A stretch of 40,810 nt of DNA. Origin: Idiomarina xiamenensis 10-D-4 (GTDB taxonomy: Bacteria; Pseudomonadota; Gammaproteobacteria; Enterobacterales; Alteromonadaceae). Each line of letters begins with the position of its first letter. Within the stretch, counting starts at the first letter, position 1. The position numbers and the translations under genes are program-made. This document shows positions 1 through 8,374 of this stretch, in pieces. The notes under the pieces were generated by a model. The model saw only the letters and a program-made list of their open reading frames with translations, was not told where the DNA came from and ran no database searches. Where the stretch lies: the NCBI RefSeq assembly GCF_000299895.1, contig NZ_AMRG01000019.1, positions 1 through 40,810 of the forward strand, read 5' to 3'.

Positions 1-113
1 CGATGGCGGGCCGAAGGGTAAACACAGAAGTTGGGACAACCGCTCTAGGGTTAGAGCTTGGGTAGACTAACGCGCTACCGTGACGTTTTCATGACAAGCG
101 AGTAATAATTCGC

Positions 114-641
114 TTATGACAACTGATGCGCGGTTTTGGCGGCGTTTAACACGGCGGCCATTTTTACCGAATGCTGCACCACGTTGGCACTGACATCGTG
201 ATCTAACAGGGTTTTCACGTGTGCATCGATGCACATACCGCAGCCATTTAACGCCGAAACGGCTAATGAATACAATTCAAAGTCGGCTTTATCCACCCCC
301 GGATTCGCCATGCCGTTCATACGCAAACCGGCTGGCATTTTGGCGAATTGCTTATCGCTGGCCAAATGCACGAAGCGATAATAAATGTTATTCATCGCCA
401 TCAGCGACGCCGCTAATTTAGCCGCTGCGACAACGTTATCTCCGACTTCACCGTCAGCTTCGGCTTCTATCGCCTGGGTTAAGCTGGGGTAGTTTAAGCT
501 ATAAGCTAATGCGAGCGCGGTGCCATAGAACTGCTCTTTGCTCATGCCAGAGGTGTCGACGTTGCCAAAGATACTCGATAAGTTCAACTTGGTGTCTTTG
601 CTATGATCGGCGATGTTTTGTTTAAAGTCCGCAATACTCAT
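114..641 (-). CDS. ahpD: Alkyl hydroperoxide reductase AhpD (CMD-family thiol reductase)
   Basis: This 175-residue protein carries the AhpD active site NGCGMCIDAH, with Cys134, Cys137 and His141. Glu122 lies twelve residues before the first Cys, the same spacing as in Mycobacterium tuberculosis AhpD (Glu118/Cys130/Cys133/His137). AhpD is a small all-helical cytoplasmic disulfide reductase that recycles oxidised AhpC, with its electrons coming from lipoamide in mycobacteria. The ATG at 641 is chosen over an in-frame GTG at 650 because GAGGAG lies 8 bases before it. It is downstream of ahpC on the same strand with an 86-base gap, so the two are probably one OxyR-controlled transcript. The function call is firm; the electron donor here is not known. 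Confidence 0.93.
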   Translation of the reverse strand: MSIADFKQNIADHSKDTKLNLSSIFGNVDTSGMSKEQFYGTALALAYSLNYPSLTQAIEAEADGEVGDNVVAAAKLAASLMAMNNIYYRFVHLASDKQFAKMPAGLRMNGMANPGVDKADFELYSLAVSALNGCGMCIDAHVKTLLDHDVSANVVQHSVKMAAVLNAAKTAHQLS

Positions 642-727
642 TACAACCACTCCTCAATTCATCTAGGTCATCGGGTTGGTCAGCATCGCCGCAATCGATG
701 CTGACCGGGGTCCATGAACAACAAGGG

Positions 728-1273
728 TTATAGCGTGTCGCCGCCAACCGCGCGGTTACAAGGACAGAGTTCGTCGGTTTGTAAGCCGTCTAAAATGCGC
801 AAGATCTCGGTTGGATTACGACCAACGTTTAAGTTGTTTACCGAAACGTGCTGGATCACGTTGTGTGGGTCGACGATGAAGGTTGCGCGTAAGGCGACGT
901 TTTCTGCTTTATCACGAACGCCTAAGCCATCGATCAACGAACCTGAGTCGGCAAACGAGTACTGATTTAGACGGTCAAGGTCAGGGTGTTCACGGCGCCA
1001 TGCCAACTTAACGAATTCGTTGTCGGTGCTGCCGCCCATAACAATGGTGTCACGGTCAGCGAACTCTTCGTTTAACTTCGCGAACTCGACAATTTCGGTC
1101 GGGCACACAAAAGTGAAATCTTTAGGATAATAGAAAATGATTTTCCATTTACCGGCAAAGCTGTCTTGGTTAATGGTTTCAAAAGCGCTTTCGCCATTTT
1201 CTTCCGGCATATTGAAACCAGGCTTCGCGGCTACAACGCTAAATTCGGGTAATTTGTCACCTACTGTTAACAT
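728..1273 (-). CDS. ahpC: Peroxiredoxin AhpC (AhpD-dependent type)
   Basis: This 181-residue peroxiredoxin reduces H2O2, organic peroxides and peroxynitrite in the cytoplasm. The peroxidatic Cys57 sits in DFTFVCPTEIVEF, and the resolving region near the C terminus is ELCPCN (Cys170 and Cys172). This double-Cys ending and the short C terminus match the mycobacterial AhpC, which uses AhpD, rather than the E. coli AhpC, which uses AhpF. No ahpF is visible and ahpD follows directly, which agrees with that reading. AAGGAGCG precedes the ATG on the minus strand. It is divergent from oxyR, so peroxide-induced OxyR control is likely. Confidence 0.95.
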   Translation of the reverse strand: MLTVGDKLPEFSVVAAKPGFNMPEENGESAFETINQDSFAGKWKIIFYYPKDFTFVCPTEIVEFAKLNEEFADRDTIVMGGSTDNEFVKLAWRREHPDLDRLNQYSFADSGSLIDGLGVRDKAENVALRATFIVDPHNVIQHVSVNNLNVGRNPTEILRILDGLQTDELCPCNRAVGGDTL

Positions 1274-1429
1274 AAGCTTTCGCTCCTTATTGAATCAGTT
1301 TTCCCTAACTTTTTGTCAGGGTTTGTTGAACGGTTCGACGACAAGTCTACTCATGCGCTATGATTAGATAAAACGAATAAAAGCAATTACAACAATCGAA
1401 TTAACCAATCAGGACGGCCATAGACGATC
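1274..1429. promoter_or_regulatory. Divergent ahpC/oxyR promoter region
   Basis: This 156-base AT-rich gap separates the divergent starts of ahpC and oxyR. OxyR normally binds such regions as an extended tetramer site with ATAG-type half-sites. A GCTATGATTAGAT stretch near 1356-1368 is the closest element I can see, but it is too degenerate to be called an operator with confidence. The location argues for OxyR autoregulation and ahpC activation from here. Confidence 0.45.
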
Positions 1430-2344
1430 ATGAGCAAATTACCCAGTTTAAAAAACCTCAGCTACTTACTGGCGCTGCACCAGCATCAAAATTTCAATCG
1501 CGCCGCACAAGCCTGCCATGTCAGCCAATCGACATTGAGTAGTGGCATTCAAAACCTCGAAGAGCAGTTGGAGTGTCAGTTAATTGAGCGCGATCATAAG
1601 AGCTTTTTGTTTACCGCAATGGGCGAACAAGTGGTCGAGCAAGCCCGCCAAATCATTACTTCAGCGGAAGAAATGCTGCATTATGCGCAAAGTCAGGGCA
1701 ATCAAATGGAAGGGCCATTACGGCTCGGTTGCATTCCCACCATAGGGCCTTTCTTATTAGGTAAGTTGAGTAAGCGTATTCAAGAAAAATACCCGAAGTT
1801 ACAACTGAATATCGCCGAAGATACCACCGCCAATTTGCTTCAAGCGTTGCGTAACGGCGAGCTTGATGTGTTGATTCTGGCACTCCCGATGGATATTCAA
1901 GGTAATCAACAATGGGTGCTGGGACGAGATCCGTTTAAATTAGTCATGCACAAAAGTCTGGCAGCGACCATAAACGAACCCGTCGACTATGACCAGTTGC
2001 CCGACCGCAGCATCTTTTTATTAGAAAAAGAGCATTGCTTAACTGGCCATGCGGTGGCTGCTTGCCAACTCAGTGATTCCAGTAAAATCAATCCATTTAC
2101 CGCCACAAACTTGCACAGTTTGGTGCAAATGGCGGATGCCCGCTTAGGCGCGACCTTTATTCCGCAGATGGCTATCGATCAAGGCATTCTAAAAGATACC
2201 GACTTAGTCCCGTTACAACCTAGTGGCCGCGAAGCATCGCGAGATATCGGCTTGGTCTACCGTGCGACCACCAACCGACGCCAAACATTTCGTAAGTTTG
2301 CCGAAGAGATTGCCGACTTATTACCTGAAAATACGCTCAAGTGA
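1430..2344 (+). CDS. oxyR: Hydrogen peroxide-sensing LysR regulator OxyR
   Basis: This 304-residue LysR-type regulator has an N-terminal winged HTH (residues about 5-60, with the segment NFNRAAQACHVSQSTLS) and a C-terminal LysR sensor domain. The two redox cysteines of OxyR are present in EHCLTGHAVAAC at residues 203 and 212, nine residues apart as in E. coli Cys199/Cys208. Peroxide forms a disulfide between them and turns the protein into an activator of peroxide-defence genes. It is transcribed away from ahpC, which together with ahpD is its natural target. Length and motif order are typical of the family. Confidence is high because the redox pair is diagnostic. Confidence 0.95.
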   Translation: MSKLPSLKNLSYLLALHQHQNFNRAAQACHVSQSTLSSGIQNLEEQLECQLIERDHKSFLFTAMGEQVVEQARQIITSAEEMLHYAQSQGNQMEGPLRLGCIPTIGPFLLGKLSKRIQEKYPKLQLNIAEDTTANLLQALRNGELDVLILALPMDIQGNQQWVLGRDPFKLVMHKSLAATINEPVDYDQLPDRSIFLLEKEHCLTGHAVAACQLSDSSKINPFTATNLHSLVQMADARLGATFIPQMAIDQGILKDTDLVPLQPSGREASRDIGLVYRATTNRRQTFRKFAEEIADLLPENTLK

Positions 2345-2416
2345 ACCAAGCCGAAGTCGCCGCAGTAAGCTTAAGCATTGCTATTAAAGCCAAAATTTAC
2401 GCAAGGACCGATAACC

Positions 2417-4519
2417 ATGCCGTCGACCGTTAACGGACACCGCAGCATCGCTAAACATCGTCGTTACGCCTTACTGCTGGGGCTTAGTGGTAGTCTCGCT
2501 TACGCCAGCGCCAGCCAACAAGCCTTTGCTGAGCAAACCACGGCTAACGCCGATGAGTACATCGTCATCACCGCCACGCAGCAAGCCCAACCGTGGTTAA
2601 GCAGCGCCGCCAGCGTCGAACGGGTCGATGTCGAACAACAACTACCGGGCTTGCGTATTGACGCCGCCGAACTGGTCGCTGGTATACCTGGCTTACAAGC
2701 TGACTCGCGCTTTAATTACGCACAGGACACACGGTTGATTCTGCGCGGGTTTGGCTCGCGGGCGGCGTTTGGCGTGCGCGGTATGTTGTTAACCCTCGAT
2801 GGTATTCCGTTGTCGATGCCCGATGGGCAAGCCCAGACCTCGAGCATTTTGCTCGACGAACCACGCACGGTAGAAGTACTTAAGGGGCCAATTGCTGGGG
2901 TTTACGGCAACGCCGCCGGTGGCGTGCTGGCCATGCGCAGCCAAGCGCCGCAGCAAACCGCGCTGACTACGCGCTTGATGGCGGGCGAGAACCGTACCCA
3001 CAAAGCGCAAATCCAGGCCGATTGGGTCGGCGATGAACAACAATTGCGTCTGGTCGCCAGTGACTTTAATAGTCAGGGAGTACGCCGTCACAACAGTGCC
3101 GCTAGACAGCAGTTAGCATTACGCTGGTATCGGCAATTTGACGACGCCACCCAATTGATTGTGCGTTATGACGACAATGACGCACCATTATTACAAGATC
3201 CGTCGGCGTTAACGCCTGCCGCTTGGCGCGAGAATGCCGAGCAAACGGTGCAGCGCGCAGTTGATTTTGATACCCGCAAGTCGATCCGTCATCGGCAGGG
3301 TTCGTTGTCGTTACAGCACCAAGACTTAGCGCAACAATGGTCAATTAACCTCTGGCGCGGTCAACGCGATATCGTGCAATTTTTACCCTTTCGTGGTGAT
3401 GGTATTGCCGACTCTGGCGCCGTCATCGACCTCAGTCGCGAATTCCAAGGGGTCAATGGCCGCTGGCGGCAAGCATTGGATGCCGAACAAGCCTGGCATT
3501 TGAGTGTCGGCGCGGCGCTTGAGCAGCAGGACGATAAGCGCCTAGGTTACGTCAACGATAGCGGCGTACGCGGTGATTTACGCCGCGATGAAACGGGCGA
3601 AGTCGACAGCCACGAGTTGTTCGCACAACTGGAGTGGCAAGCGTCACCGCGCTGGCAATGGCAACTCGGCGCTCGTTATAACGCCATTGATTTCAGCGTT
3701 GCCGACCGCTACATCATGCCTGGCAACCCCGACGATTCTGGACAATTAGATTTTAACGAAACCAGCTTTGCGTTAGCCGGTCACTATCAAATCAATGCCA
3801 ACTGGTCGTGGTTTGCCAGCTATGGAGAGGGCTTTGAAACCCCCACGCTGACCGAATTGGCATACCGCAATCAAGGCAGCGGCCTCAATCGTAGCTTGCG
3901 CCCAAGCCGCAATCAGCAGTACGAAAGTGGCTTGAAGTGGCAAGCTGACAACGGATGGCAAGCGGCCGCCACGGTGTTTTTTATCGATAGCGACGACGAA
4001 CTCTTGGTCGACCAATCGAACGACGGCCGTACCACTTATCGCAATGCTACCGCAACGCGCCGCTACGGTAGCGAATTCAGCGCGCAAGGCCAACTCGACG
4101 ATAACTTACAGCTGCGCACCAGTTTAGCCTATCTGAATGCCGAGTTTTCCGGGAGCGAACTGGATGCACGTCGGCTGCCGGGGATAGCCCGCTGGAACGC
4201 CTATATGCAATTGGATTATCAACTGCTTGGGCGGTCGACTTGGCCACTGTGGCTGAGTGTGAGCGGTGACTTCCGCTCCAATGTAGCGGCTAACGATGAC
4301 AACAGTGTCTACGCGCCAGCACGTACCGTATGGGATGTCGCACTGCGCAGCGAGTATATCGACCAGCAATGGCAGATCAGCCCTTGGTTAAGGCTTAATA
4401 ACGTTACCGATAAAACCTATGTTGGCAGTGTAGTGGTCAATCAAGGTAGCGGACGCGCCTTTGAACCGGCGGCGGGTCGTGAGCTGATGGCAGGCATTGA
4501 GATCAAGCGACTGTGGTAG
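2417..4519 (+). CDS. TonB-dependent outer-membrane receptor, YncD/PqqU-like
   Basis: This protein is about 700 residues from the ATG at 2417, which has AAGGA nine bases upstream; an in-frame TTG at 2378 lacks a ribosome site. A signal peptide ends near AFA. A plug domain follows, with NYAQDTRLILRGFGSR, then VRGMLLTLDGIPLSMPDGQ and GPIAGVYGNAAGG, and then a 22-strand-type barrel ending in Trp. The plug segment closely resembles E. coli YncD (PqqU), reported to take up pyrroloquinoline quinone, including the NYAQD..LRGFGSR and DGIP..MPDGQ.QTS stretches. PQQ is therefore a plausible ligand, but related receptors carry other cargo. No Fur box is seen in the 72 bases after oxyR, and a strong terminator follows. 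Confidence 0.85.
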   Translation: MPSTVNGHRSIAKHRRYALLLGLSGSLAYASASQQAFAEQTTANADEYIVITATQQAQPWLSSAASVERVDVEQQLPGLRIDAAELVAGIPGLQADSRFNYAQDTRLILRGFGSRAAFGVRGMLLTLDGIPLSMPDGQAQTSSILLDEPRTVEVLKGPIAGVYGNAAGGVLAMRSQAPQQTALTTRLMAGENRTHKAQIQADWVGDEQQLRLVASDFNSQGVRRHNSAARQQLALRWYRQFDDATQLIVRYDDNDAPLLQDPSALTPAAWRENAEQTVQRAVDFDTRKSIRHRQGSLSLQHQDLAQQWSINLWRGQRDIVQFLPFRGDGIADSGAVIDLSREFQGVNGRWRQALDAEQAWHLSVGAALEQQDDKRLGYVNDSGVRGDLRRDETGEVDSHELFAQLEWQASPRWQWQLGARYNAIDFSVADRYIMPGNPDDSGQLDFNETSFALAGHYQINANWSWFASYGEGFETPTLTELAYRNQGSGLNRSLRPSRNQQYESGLKWQADNGWQAAATVFFIDSDDELLVDQSNDGRTTYRNATATRRYGSEFSAQGQLDDNLQLRTSLAYLNAEFSGSELDARRLPGIARWNAYMQLDYQLLGRSTWPLWLSVSGDFRSNVAANDDNSVYAPARTVWDVALRSEYIDQQWQISPWLRLNNVTDKTYVGSVVVNQGSGRAFEPAAGRELMAGIEIKRLW

Positions 4520-4536
4520 TCGACTTAATGATTAGG

Positions 4537-4571
4537 TCGTCTCGCCGTTAGCGACGGCGAGACGATTATTT
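4537..4571 (+). terminator. Rho-independent terminator after the YncD-like receptor gene
   Basis: A perfect 12-bp stem, TCGTCTCGCCGT (4537-4548) with ACGGCGAGACGA (4554-4565), has a five-base loop and is followed by TTATTTT. It begins 18 bases after the stop codon of the receptor gene, so it ends that transcript. Confidence 0.9.
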
Positions 4572-4584
4572 TAACGCTTTAACA

Positions 4585-5271
4585 TCACGACATGCTGCGT
4601 AATACTGCCAATAACCGCTCGGCTGTTTGCTCAGAAGAAGCCGGGTTCTGCCCGGTGATCAACAAGCCATCTTGCACCGCGTAAGCCTGCCAATCATCAC
4701 CACGCTGATAATCGCCACCTTTTTCTTTTAACTCATCTTCTAACAAAAATGGCACCACGTCTTTTAGCCCAACGCCTGCTTCTTCGCTGTTAGAGAAACC
4801 GGTGACGGTGCGTCCGCGTACGATGCTATCGCCGGTTGCCGTTTTTACGTTCAACAATACTGCTGGAGCGTGACACACGGCTGAGACCGGTTTACCTTGC
4901 TCCCAGAAGCGCTCGATCAGCTTAATTGAGTCTTGGCTGTTGGTTAAATCCCACAACGGTCCGTGACCTCCAGGATAAAATACCGCGTCAAAATCGTCGG
5001 CGCATACCTCGCTCAATTTACACGTATTCGCCAATGCTTGTTGCGCATCGTCGTCCTTGTCCAAACGCTCGGTAGCTGGCGTCTGCGCGTCCTGTTGCTG
5101 GCTGTTAGGGTCAATCGGCGGCTTGCCACCTTTGGGTGATGCCAGAGTAACCTCGGCACCGGCATCGATAAAGGTGTAATAGGGGGCTGCGAATTCTTCA
5201 GCCCAAAAGCCTGTTTTCTGTCCGCTATCGCCTAGTTTGTCGTGCGAAGTTAATACCATCAAAATCTTCAT
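4585..5271 (-). CDS. DJ-1/PfpI superfamily protein, Hsp31-like (class I glutamine amidotransferase fold)
   Basis: This 228-residue cytoplasmic protein has the flavodoxin-like DJ-1/PfpI fold. The nucleophile elbow is SAVCHAPAVLL with Cys133 and His134. Glu25/Glu26 in GFWAEEFAAPY supply the acidic partner, and YPGGHGPLWDL (residues 99-109) is the conserved Hsp31-like glycine loop. Members act as glutathione-independent glyoxalases (methylglyoxal to lactate) or as holding chaperones. ATG 5271 is preferred over the upstream ATG codons at 5289 and 5283 because GGGAG lies six bases before it and MKILMVLTSH starts the first beta strand. It is convergent with the receptor gene and follows the two-component genes on the opposite side without an evident operon. 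Confidence 0.88.
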   Translation of the reverse strand: MKILMVLTSHDKLGDSGQKTGFWAEEFAAPYYTFIDAGAEVTLASPKGGKPPIDPNSQQQDAQTPATERLDKDDDAQQALANTCKLSEVCADDFDAVFYPGGHGPLWDLTNSQDSIKLIERFWEQGKPVSAVCHAPAVLLNVKTATGDSIVRGRTVTGFSNSEEAGVGLKDVVPFLLEDELKEKGGDYQRGDDWQAYAVQDGLLITGQNPASSEQTAERLLAVLRSMS

Positions 5272-5329
5272 AGCCACTCCCATTATCAACTTGCTGGATA
5301 ATCAAGTACGAGTTGCCCGAAGATTCTGA

Positions 5330-6694
5330 TCAGTCGTCCTGATCTAACCAGCGATATAGCGTGCGCCGTGTAACCCCAAGAATATCGGCTGCTTGCGCTT
5401 TATTGCCACGGGTATGCGCCATTACCTTCGCCACATAGTCGTCTTGCACCTGCTGCATAGTCGGCCAATGGTCGCTACTAGCACTCTCGGTGGTATCGTT
5501 CAGCGCCGCTTCACTAACACTGGCTTCGAGCATCCGGCTAGGCAGATGCTCGACGTCGATGGTATCGGTTTCGGTGAAGGTATAAGCTCGTTCGACAGCA
5601 TTCTGTAGCTCACGCACGTTACCTGGAAAACGATAACGGTATAGTTTATCTAATGCCGCAGGACTGAATTGGCTGACGATTTTGCCTTGCTGTTCACGTA
5701 ACTGGGTCAAAAAGTGATGCGCCAACAACTCAATATCGTCGCCGCGCTGACGCAGTGGTGGAACCGCCAAACTGAACGTCTCGAGCCGGTAAAATAGATC
5801 TTCACGAAAGACTTTGGCAGCTACTTGTTGCTCTAAATTCTGATGGGTGGCGGCAACGATACGCACATCGACACTGATCTCCTGATCGCTGCCGACCGCG
5901 CGTAGGCGTCCTTCCTGCAATACCCGCAATAGCTTGGCCTGTAGCGGTAGCGGCATTTCGCCAATTTCGTCCAACAACAAGGTGCCGCCATCGGCTTGTT
6001 TAAGCAAGCCGGCGCGCGCTTGACTAGCACCGGTAAAGGCGCCTGCGGCATGACCAAAAAACTCACTTTCCATTAATTCAGCAGGAATACCGGCACAGTT
6101 GACCGCTAGAAATGGCTGCTGCCGCCGCGCGCTGAGTTCGTGAATGGCTCGTGCCACCAGTTCTTTACCGGTTCCGCTTTCGCCTAACACCAAGACACTG
6201 CCATCGGCTGCCGCGACTTGCTCGATCTGGCGGTACAATTGCCGCATCAACCGGCTGCGACCGATTAATCCTGCGGGCCCATCTTGTTGTAGCTGCCGAT
6301 AGCGACTGACCTCGGCACGCAACGCGCGGTGCTCCAACAAGCGTTTCACGCTAAGCAGTAGGTGTTCCATATCCAGCGGTTTGGTTAAAAAGTCGTCGGC
6401 GCCATGCTTAAGGGCGTCGACCGCTTGATTAACCGTACCAAAGGCGGTGATCAACAGCATTGCGGGGGCTGTTTTGCGCTGTTTGACTTGTTGCAGCAAT
6501 TGCATGCCGGAAATACCCGGTAGTCGTATATCGCTCACTAATAAATCGATAGGGGCTAAGCTGTCGCTTTGCAAAAACGCTTCGGCCGACTCAAAACCGA
6601 CACAGGTATAACCCTCGGCGTCCAGCTCTTCTAATAATAATTCACGTAAGCCGGGGTCATCCTCGACCACCGCAATCTGACATTGTCGACTCAT
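5330..6694 (-). CDS. NtrC-family sigma-54-dependent response regulator
   Basis: This 454-residue regulator has three domains. An N-terminal receiver has acidic residues EDD 11-13, phospho-acceptor Asp55 in VSDIRLPG and TKP near residue 104. A central AAA+ domain has Walker A GESGTGKE at 171-178 and the sigma-54 contact loop GAFTGA at 218-223. A C-terminal Fis-type HTH ends NKAQAADILGVTRRTLYRW. It should hydrolyse ATP to open sigma-54 promoters. The start is ATG 6694, with AGGAG seven bases upstream, overlapping the kinase stop by four bases (ATGA), so the two are translationally coupled. The intact GAFTGA loop fits with the two sigma-54-like promoters found just upstream of the kinase gene, which are its probable targets. 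Confidence 0.93.
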   Translation of the reverse strand: MSRQCQIAVVEDDPGLRELLLEELDAEGYTCVGFESAEAFLQSDSLAPIDLLVSDIRLPGISGMQLLQQVKQRKTAPAMLLITAFGTVNQAVDALKHGADDFLTKPLDMEHLLLSVKRLLEHRALRAEVSRYRQLQQDGPAGLIGRSRLMRQLYRQIEQVAAADGSVLVLGESGTGKELVARAIHELSARRQQPFLAVNCAGIPAELMESEFFGHAAGAFTGASQARAGLLKQADGGTLLLDEIGEMPLPLQAKLLRVLQEGRLRAVGSDQEISVDVRIVAATHQNLEQQVAAKVFREDLFYRLETFSLAVPPLRQRGDDIELLAHHFLTQLREQQGKIVSQFSPAALDKLYRYRFPGNVRELQNAVERAYTFTETDTIDVEHLPSRMLEASVSEAALNDTTESASSDHWPTMQQVQDDYVAKVMAHTRGNKAQAADILGVTRRTLYRWLDQDD

Positions 6695-8181
6695 TGTTCG
6701 GCTCCTTGCTCTGCACTGGGCAAACAAACACTCACACAGCAGCCACCTGCGGCATGATTAGATAACTGTAATTCGCCGCCGTGATCGCTGATAATATGCT
6801 GCACGATGGTTAGCCCTAAACCGGTACCTTTACCCTGTGCTTTGGTCGATACAAATGGCGATAGCATATCGTCAACACTGAGGTTTTCTGGCAAGCCGGG
6901 GCCATCGTCGCAACAACAGATGCAAAGCTGTTGTTGCTGCTGACTACAGCTCAGTTCGATGCGTTGCTCGGCGACTTGCAAGGCGTTGCGTAAAATATTC
7001 ACTAACGCCAGTTCTAAACGCTGCTGGTCACCATTGATGTAATAATCTTGCGACATATTGATGTGAATTGCCGCGCCGCTATCGTACTCATAACCTATCT
7101 GTTGTTGTGCTGCTAACAGTAACTGTTTGACCGAGAGGCGTTGCCATTGCTGTGTTGGTGTACGGCTGAACGCTAGTAGTTGCTGCACCATCCGTGTTAA
7201 GCGTTGTACCTGTCCGCGTACGGCGGTGAGTTGGCGCTGACTTTCGCTGTCTGGATGCTGGCGCTGTAAGCGCTGTGCGCGGCCATCGATAACGGTCAAT
7301 GGCGCACCCAGTTCATGCGCAACACCACTCGCGACACGACCAATCGCCGCCATTTTCTCTTTTTCACGCAGCGCCTGATTAAGGCGCCGCTCGTGTGCCT
7401 GACTTTGCTGCAACGCCTGCTCGGCCTGCAACATACTGTCCAACATACCGTTCAAACCACGCGCCACTTCGCGTAATTCGCGTGGGCCTTGCTCAGCGGC
7501 ACGTACGCTGCGCTGGCCCTGTGCGACTTTGCGCATGGTTTCGACTAAACGGTCGACGTGACGACCAACGCCACGGTAGTGGCCGAAGACCAGTAGTGCG
7601 ATAGTTAGCAGCGCAAACACGCCCCAACTGAGCCAAGCAATATTCGATAACTGCCGGAACTGTTGATCGAAATCGCTGGCACGCCGGGTGATTTGCAGTA
7701 AGCCATTGATACGCCCGCCACGATCGATGATCGGCAAAAAATGCGAATAGACGTCACGCCCAGCGACCGAGCGATAACTGTCTTGCTGCTGACCAGTGCG
7801 CACGACCTCCTCAAACAACAGGCTATTGGTTAAGTCGGGTTCGGCAATGCCGGCGGCAGCCACCAAGTCACCGTTGGTATCGTAGACCGACGCGCCGTAC
7901 ACCCGGCCGATACTAAACACCGATTCTAAGTTGGTGCTAACCGTGGCTAGATCACCACGCATCAGAGCGTCGCTAATGGGTAATCGTATGGCACGACCAA
8001 CCAATTCTAAATCGCTTTTTAGCTTTTCAGTGGCTTGCTCATTAGCGACTTGTAAGCCCGAGCTTATGGCTAACCCCGATAACACCAGCATCGGCAGCAC
8101 CACGTAAACCAGCAAGCTGAGTTGTAAGCCTGACAGCAATCCATTGTTAAGACGCCGCAAAAGACTGGATACTTTTGTCAC
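6691..8181 (-). CDS. Membrane sensor histidine kinase, partner of the NtrC-type regulator
   Basis: This 496-residue kinase runs from the GTG at 8181, which has AAGGAG six bases upstream; the in-frame GTG at 8217 has none. It has a short cytoplasmic N terminus, TM1 at about residues 19-41, a periplasmic Cache-like sensor of about 140 residues, TM2 at about 182-201, a HAMP-like linker and a short coiled coil. The H box is GVAHELGAPLT with His289, the N box NILRNAL, then DDGPGLP and GTGLGL of the ATPase domain. The H box resembles the NtrB/DctB-type kinases that pair with sigma-54 activators. It is the first gene of the pair and probably transcribed from the minus-strand sigma-54-like promoter at 8292-8308. 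The signal sensed is unknown. Confidence 0.92.
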   Translation of the reverse strand: MTKVSSLLRRLNNGLLSGLQLSLLVYVVLPMLVLSGLAISSGLQVANEQATEKLKSDLELVGRAIRLPISDALMRGDLATVSTNLESVFSIGRVYGASVYDTNGDLVAAAGIAEPDLTNSLLFEEVVRTGQQQDSYRSVAGRDVYSHFLPIIDRGGRINGLLQITRRASDFDQQFRQLSNIAWLSWGVFALLTIALLVFGHYRGVGRHVDRLVETMRKVAQGQRSVRAAEQGPRELREVARGLNGMLDSMLQAEQALQQSQAHERRLNQALREKEKMAAIGRVASGVAHELGAPLTVIDGRAQRLQRQHPDSESQRQLTAVRGQVQRLTRMVQQLLAFSRTPTQQWQRLSVKQLLLAAQQQIGYEYDSGAAIHINMSQDYYINGDQQRLELALVNILRNALQVAEQRIELSCSQQQQQLCICCCDDGPGLPENLSVDDMLSPFVSTKAQGKGTGLGLTIVQHIISDHGGELQLSNHAAGGCCVSVCLPSAEQGAEQ

Positions 8182-8227
8182 AAGTGACTCCTTTTTGTCT
8201 GTATCCAAAGTATACACCGGACTAAAA

Positions 8228-8273
8228 ATAGTTCTGTAAATATTTGTAAGTAAAAGAAAATATTAAAAACTAT
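8228..8273. promoter_or_regulatory. Nested AT-rich dyad, candidate enhancer site for the NtrC-type regulator
   Basis: ATAGTT (8228-8233) and AACTAT (8268-8273) are inverted about a centre near 8250. A second pair, AAATATTT (8238-8245) and AAAATATT (8257-8264), is nested inside. It lies about 60-85 bases from the -24 element of the plus-strand sigma-54-like promoter, the usual range for an upstream activator site. The role is inferred from position only. Confidence 0.35.
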
Positions 8274-8291
8274 CAGGATCTTATGAGTCTC

Positions 8292-8308
8292 TGCAGATTT
8301 TTTGCCAA
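8292..8308 (-). promoter_or_regulatory. Sigma-54-like promoter for the sensor kinase operon
   Basis: On the minus strand this reads TTGGCAAAAAATCTGCA, with the -24 GG and the -12 GC ten bases apart as sigma-54 requires. It would place transcription start about 95-100 bases before the kinase GTG. The -24 box TTGGCA is a good match and CTGCA at -12 is fair. It suggests autoregulation of the two-component system. Confidence 0.5.
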
Positions 8309-8310
8309 GG

Positions 8311-8327
8311 TTGGCACGAGCATCGCA
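8311..8327 (+). promoter_or_regulatory. Sigma-54-like promoter for the DUF4168 gene
   Basis: TTGGCACGAGCATCGCA matches the sigma-54 consensus (TGGCACG, N4, TTGCA) except for C in place of the second T of the -12 box. GG (8313-8314) and GC (8325-8326) are exactly ten bases apart. The predicted start near 8338 leaves a leader of about 37 bases before the ATG at 8375. The neighbouring NtrC-type regulator is the likely activator. Confidence 0.65.
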
Positions 8328-8374
8328 TTATGTTTCAGCGAAAGACAATTTTCATGACGAACAAGGAGTTCATT

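Noticed and set aside
1-113. End of a gene at the left edge (a short open plus-strand frame reaching TAA at position 19-21)
   Set aside because: Only six codons are present, which cannot support a coding call. The rest of the stretch shows only a weak AAGCGA/TCGCTT hairpin near the ahpD stop.
7395-7604. Plus-strand frame inside the sensor kinase gene
   Set aside because: Arg/Pro-rich shadow of a real gene on the other strand, with no ribosome site or domain.
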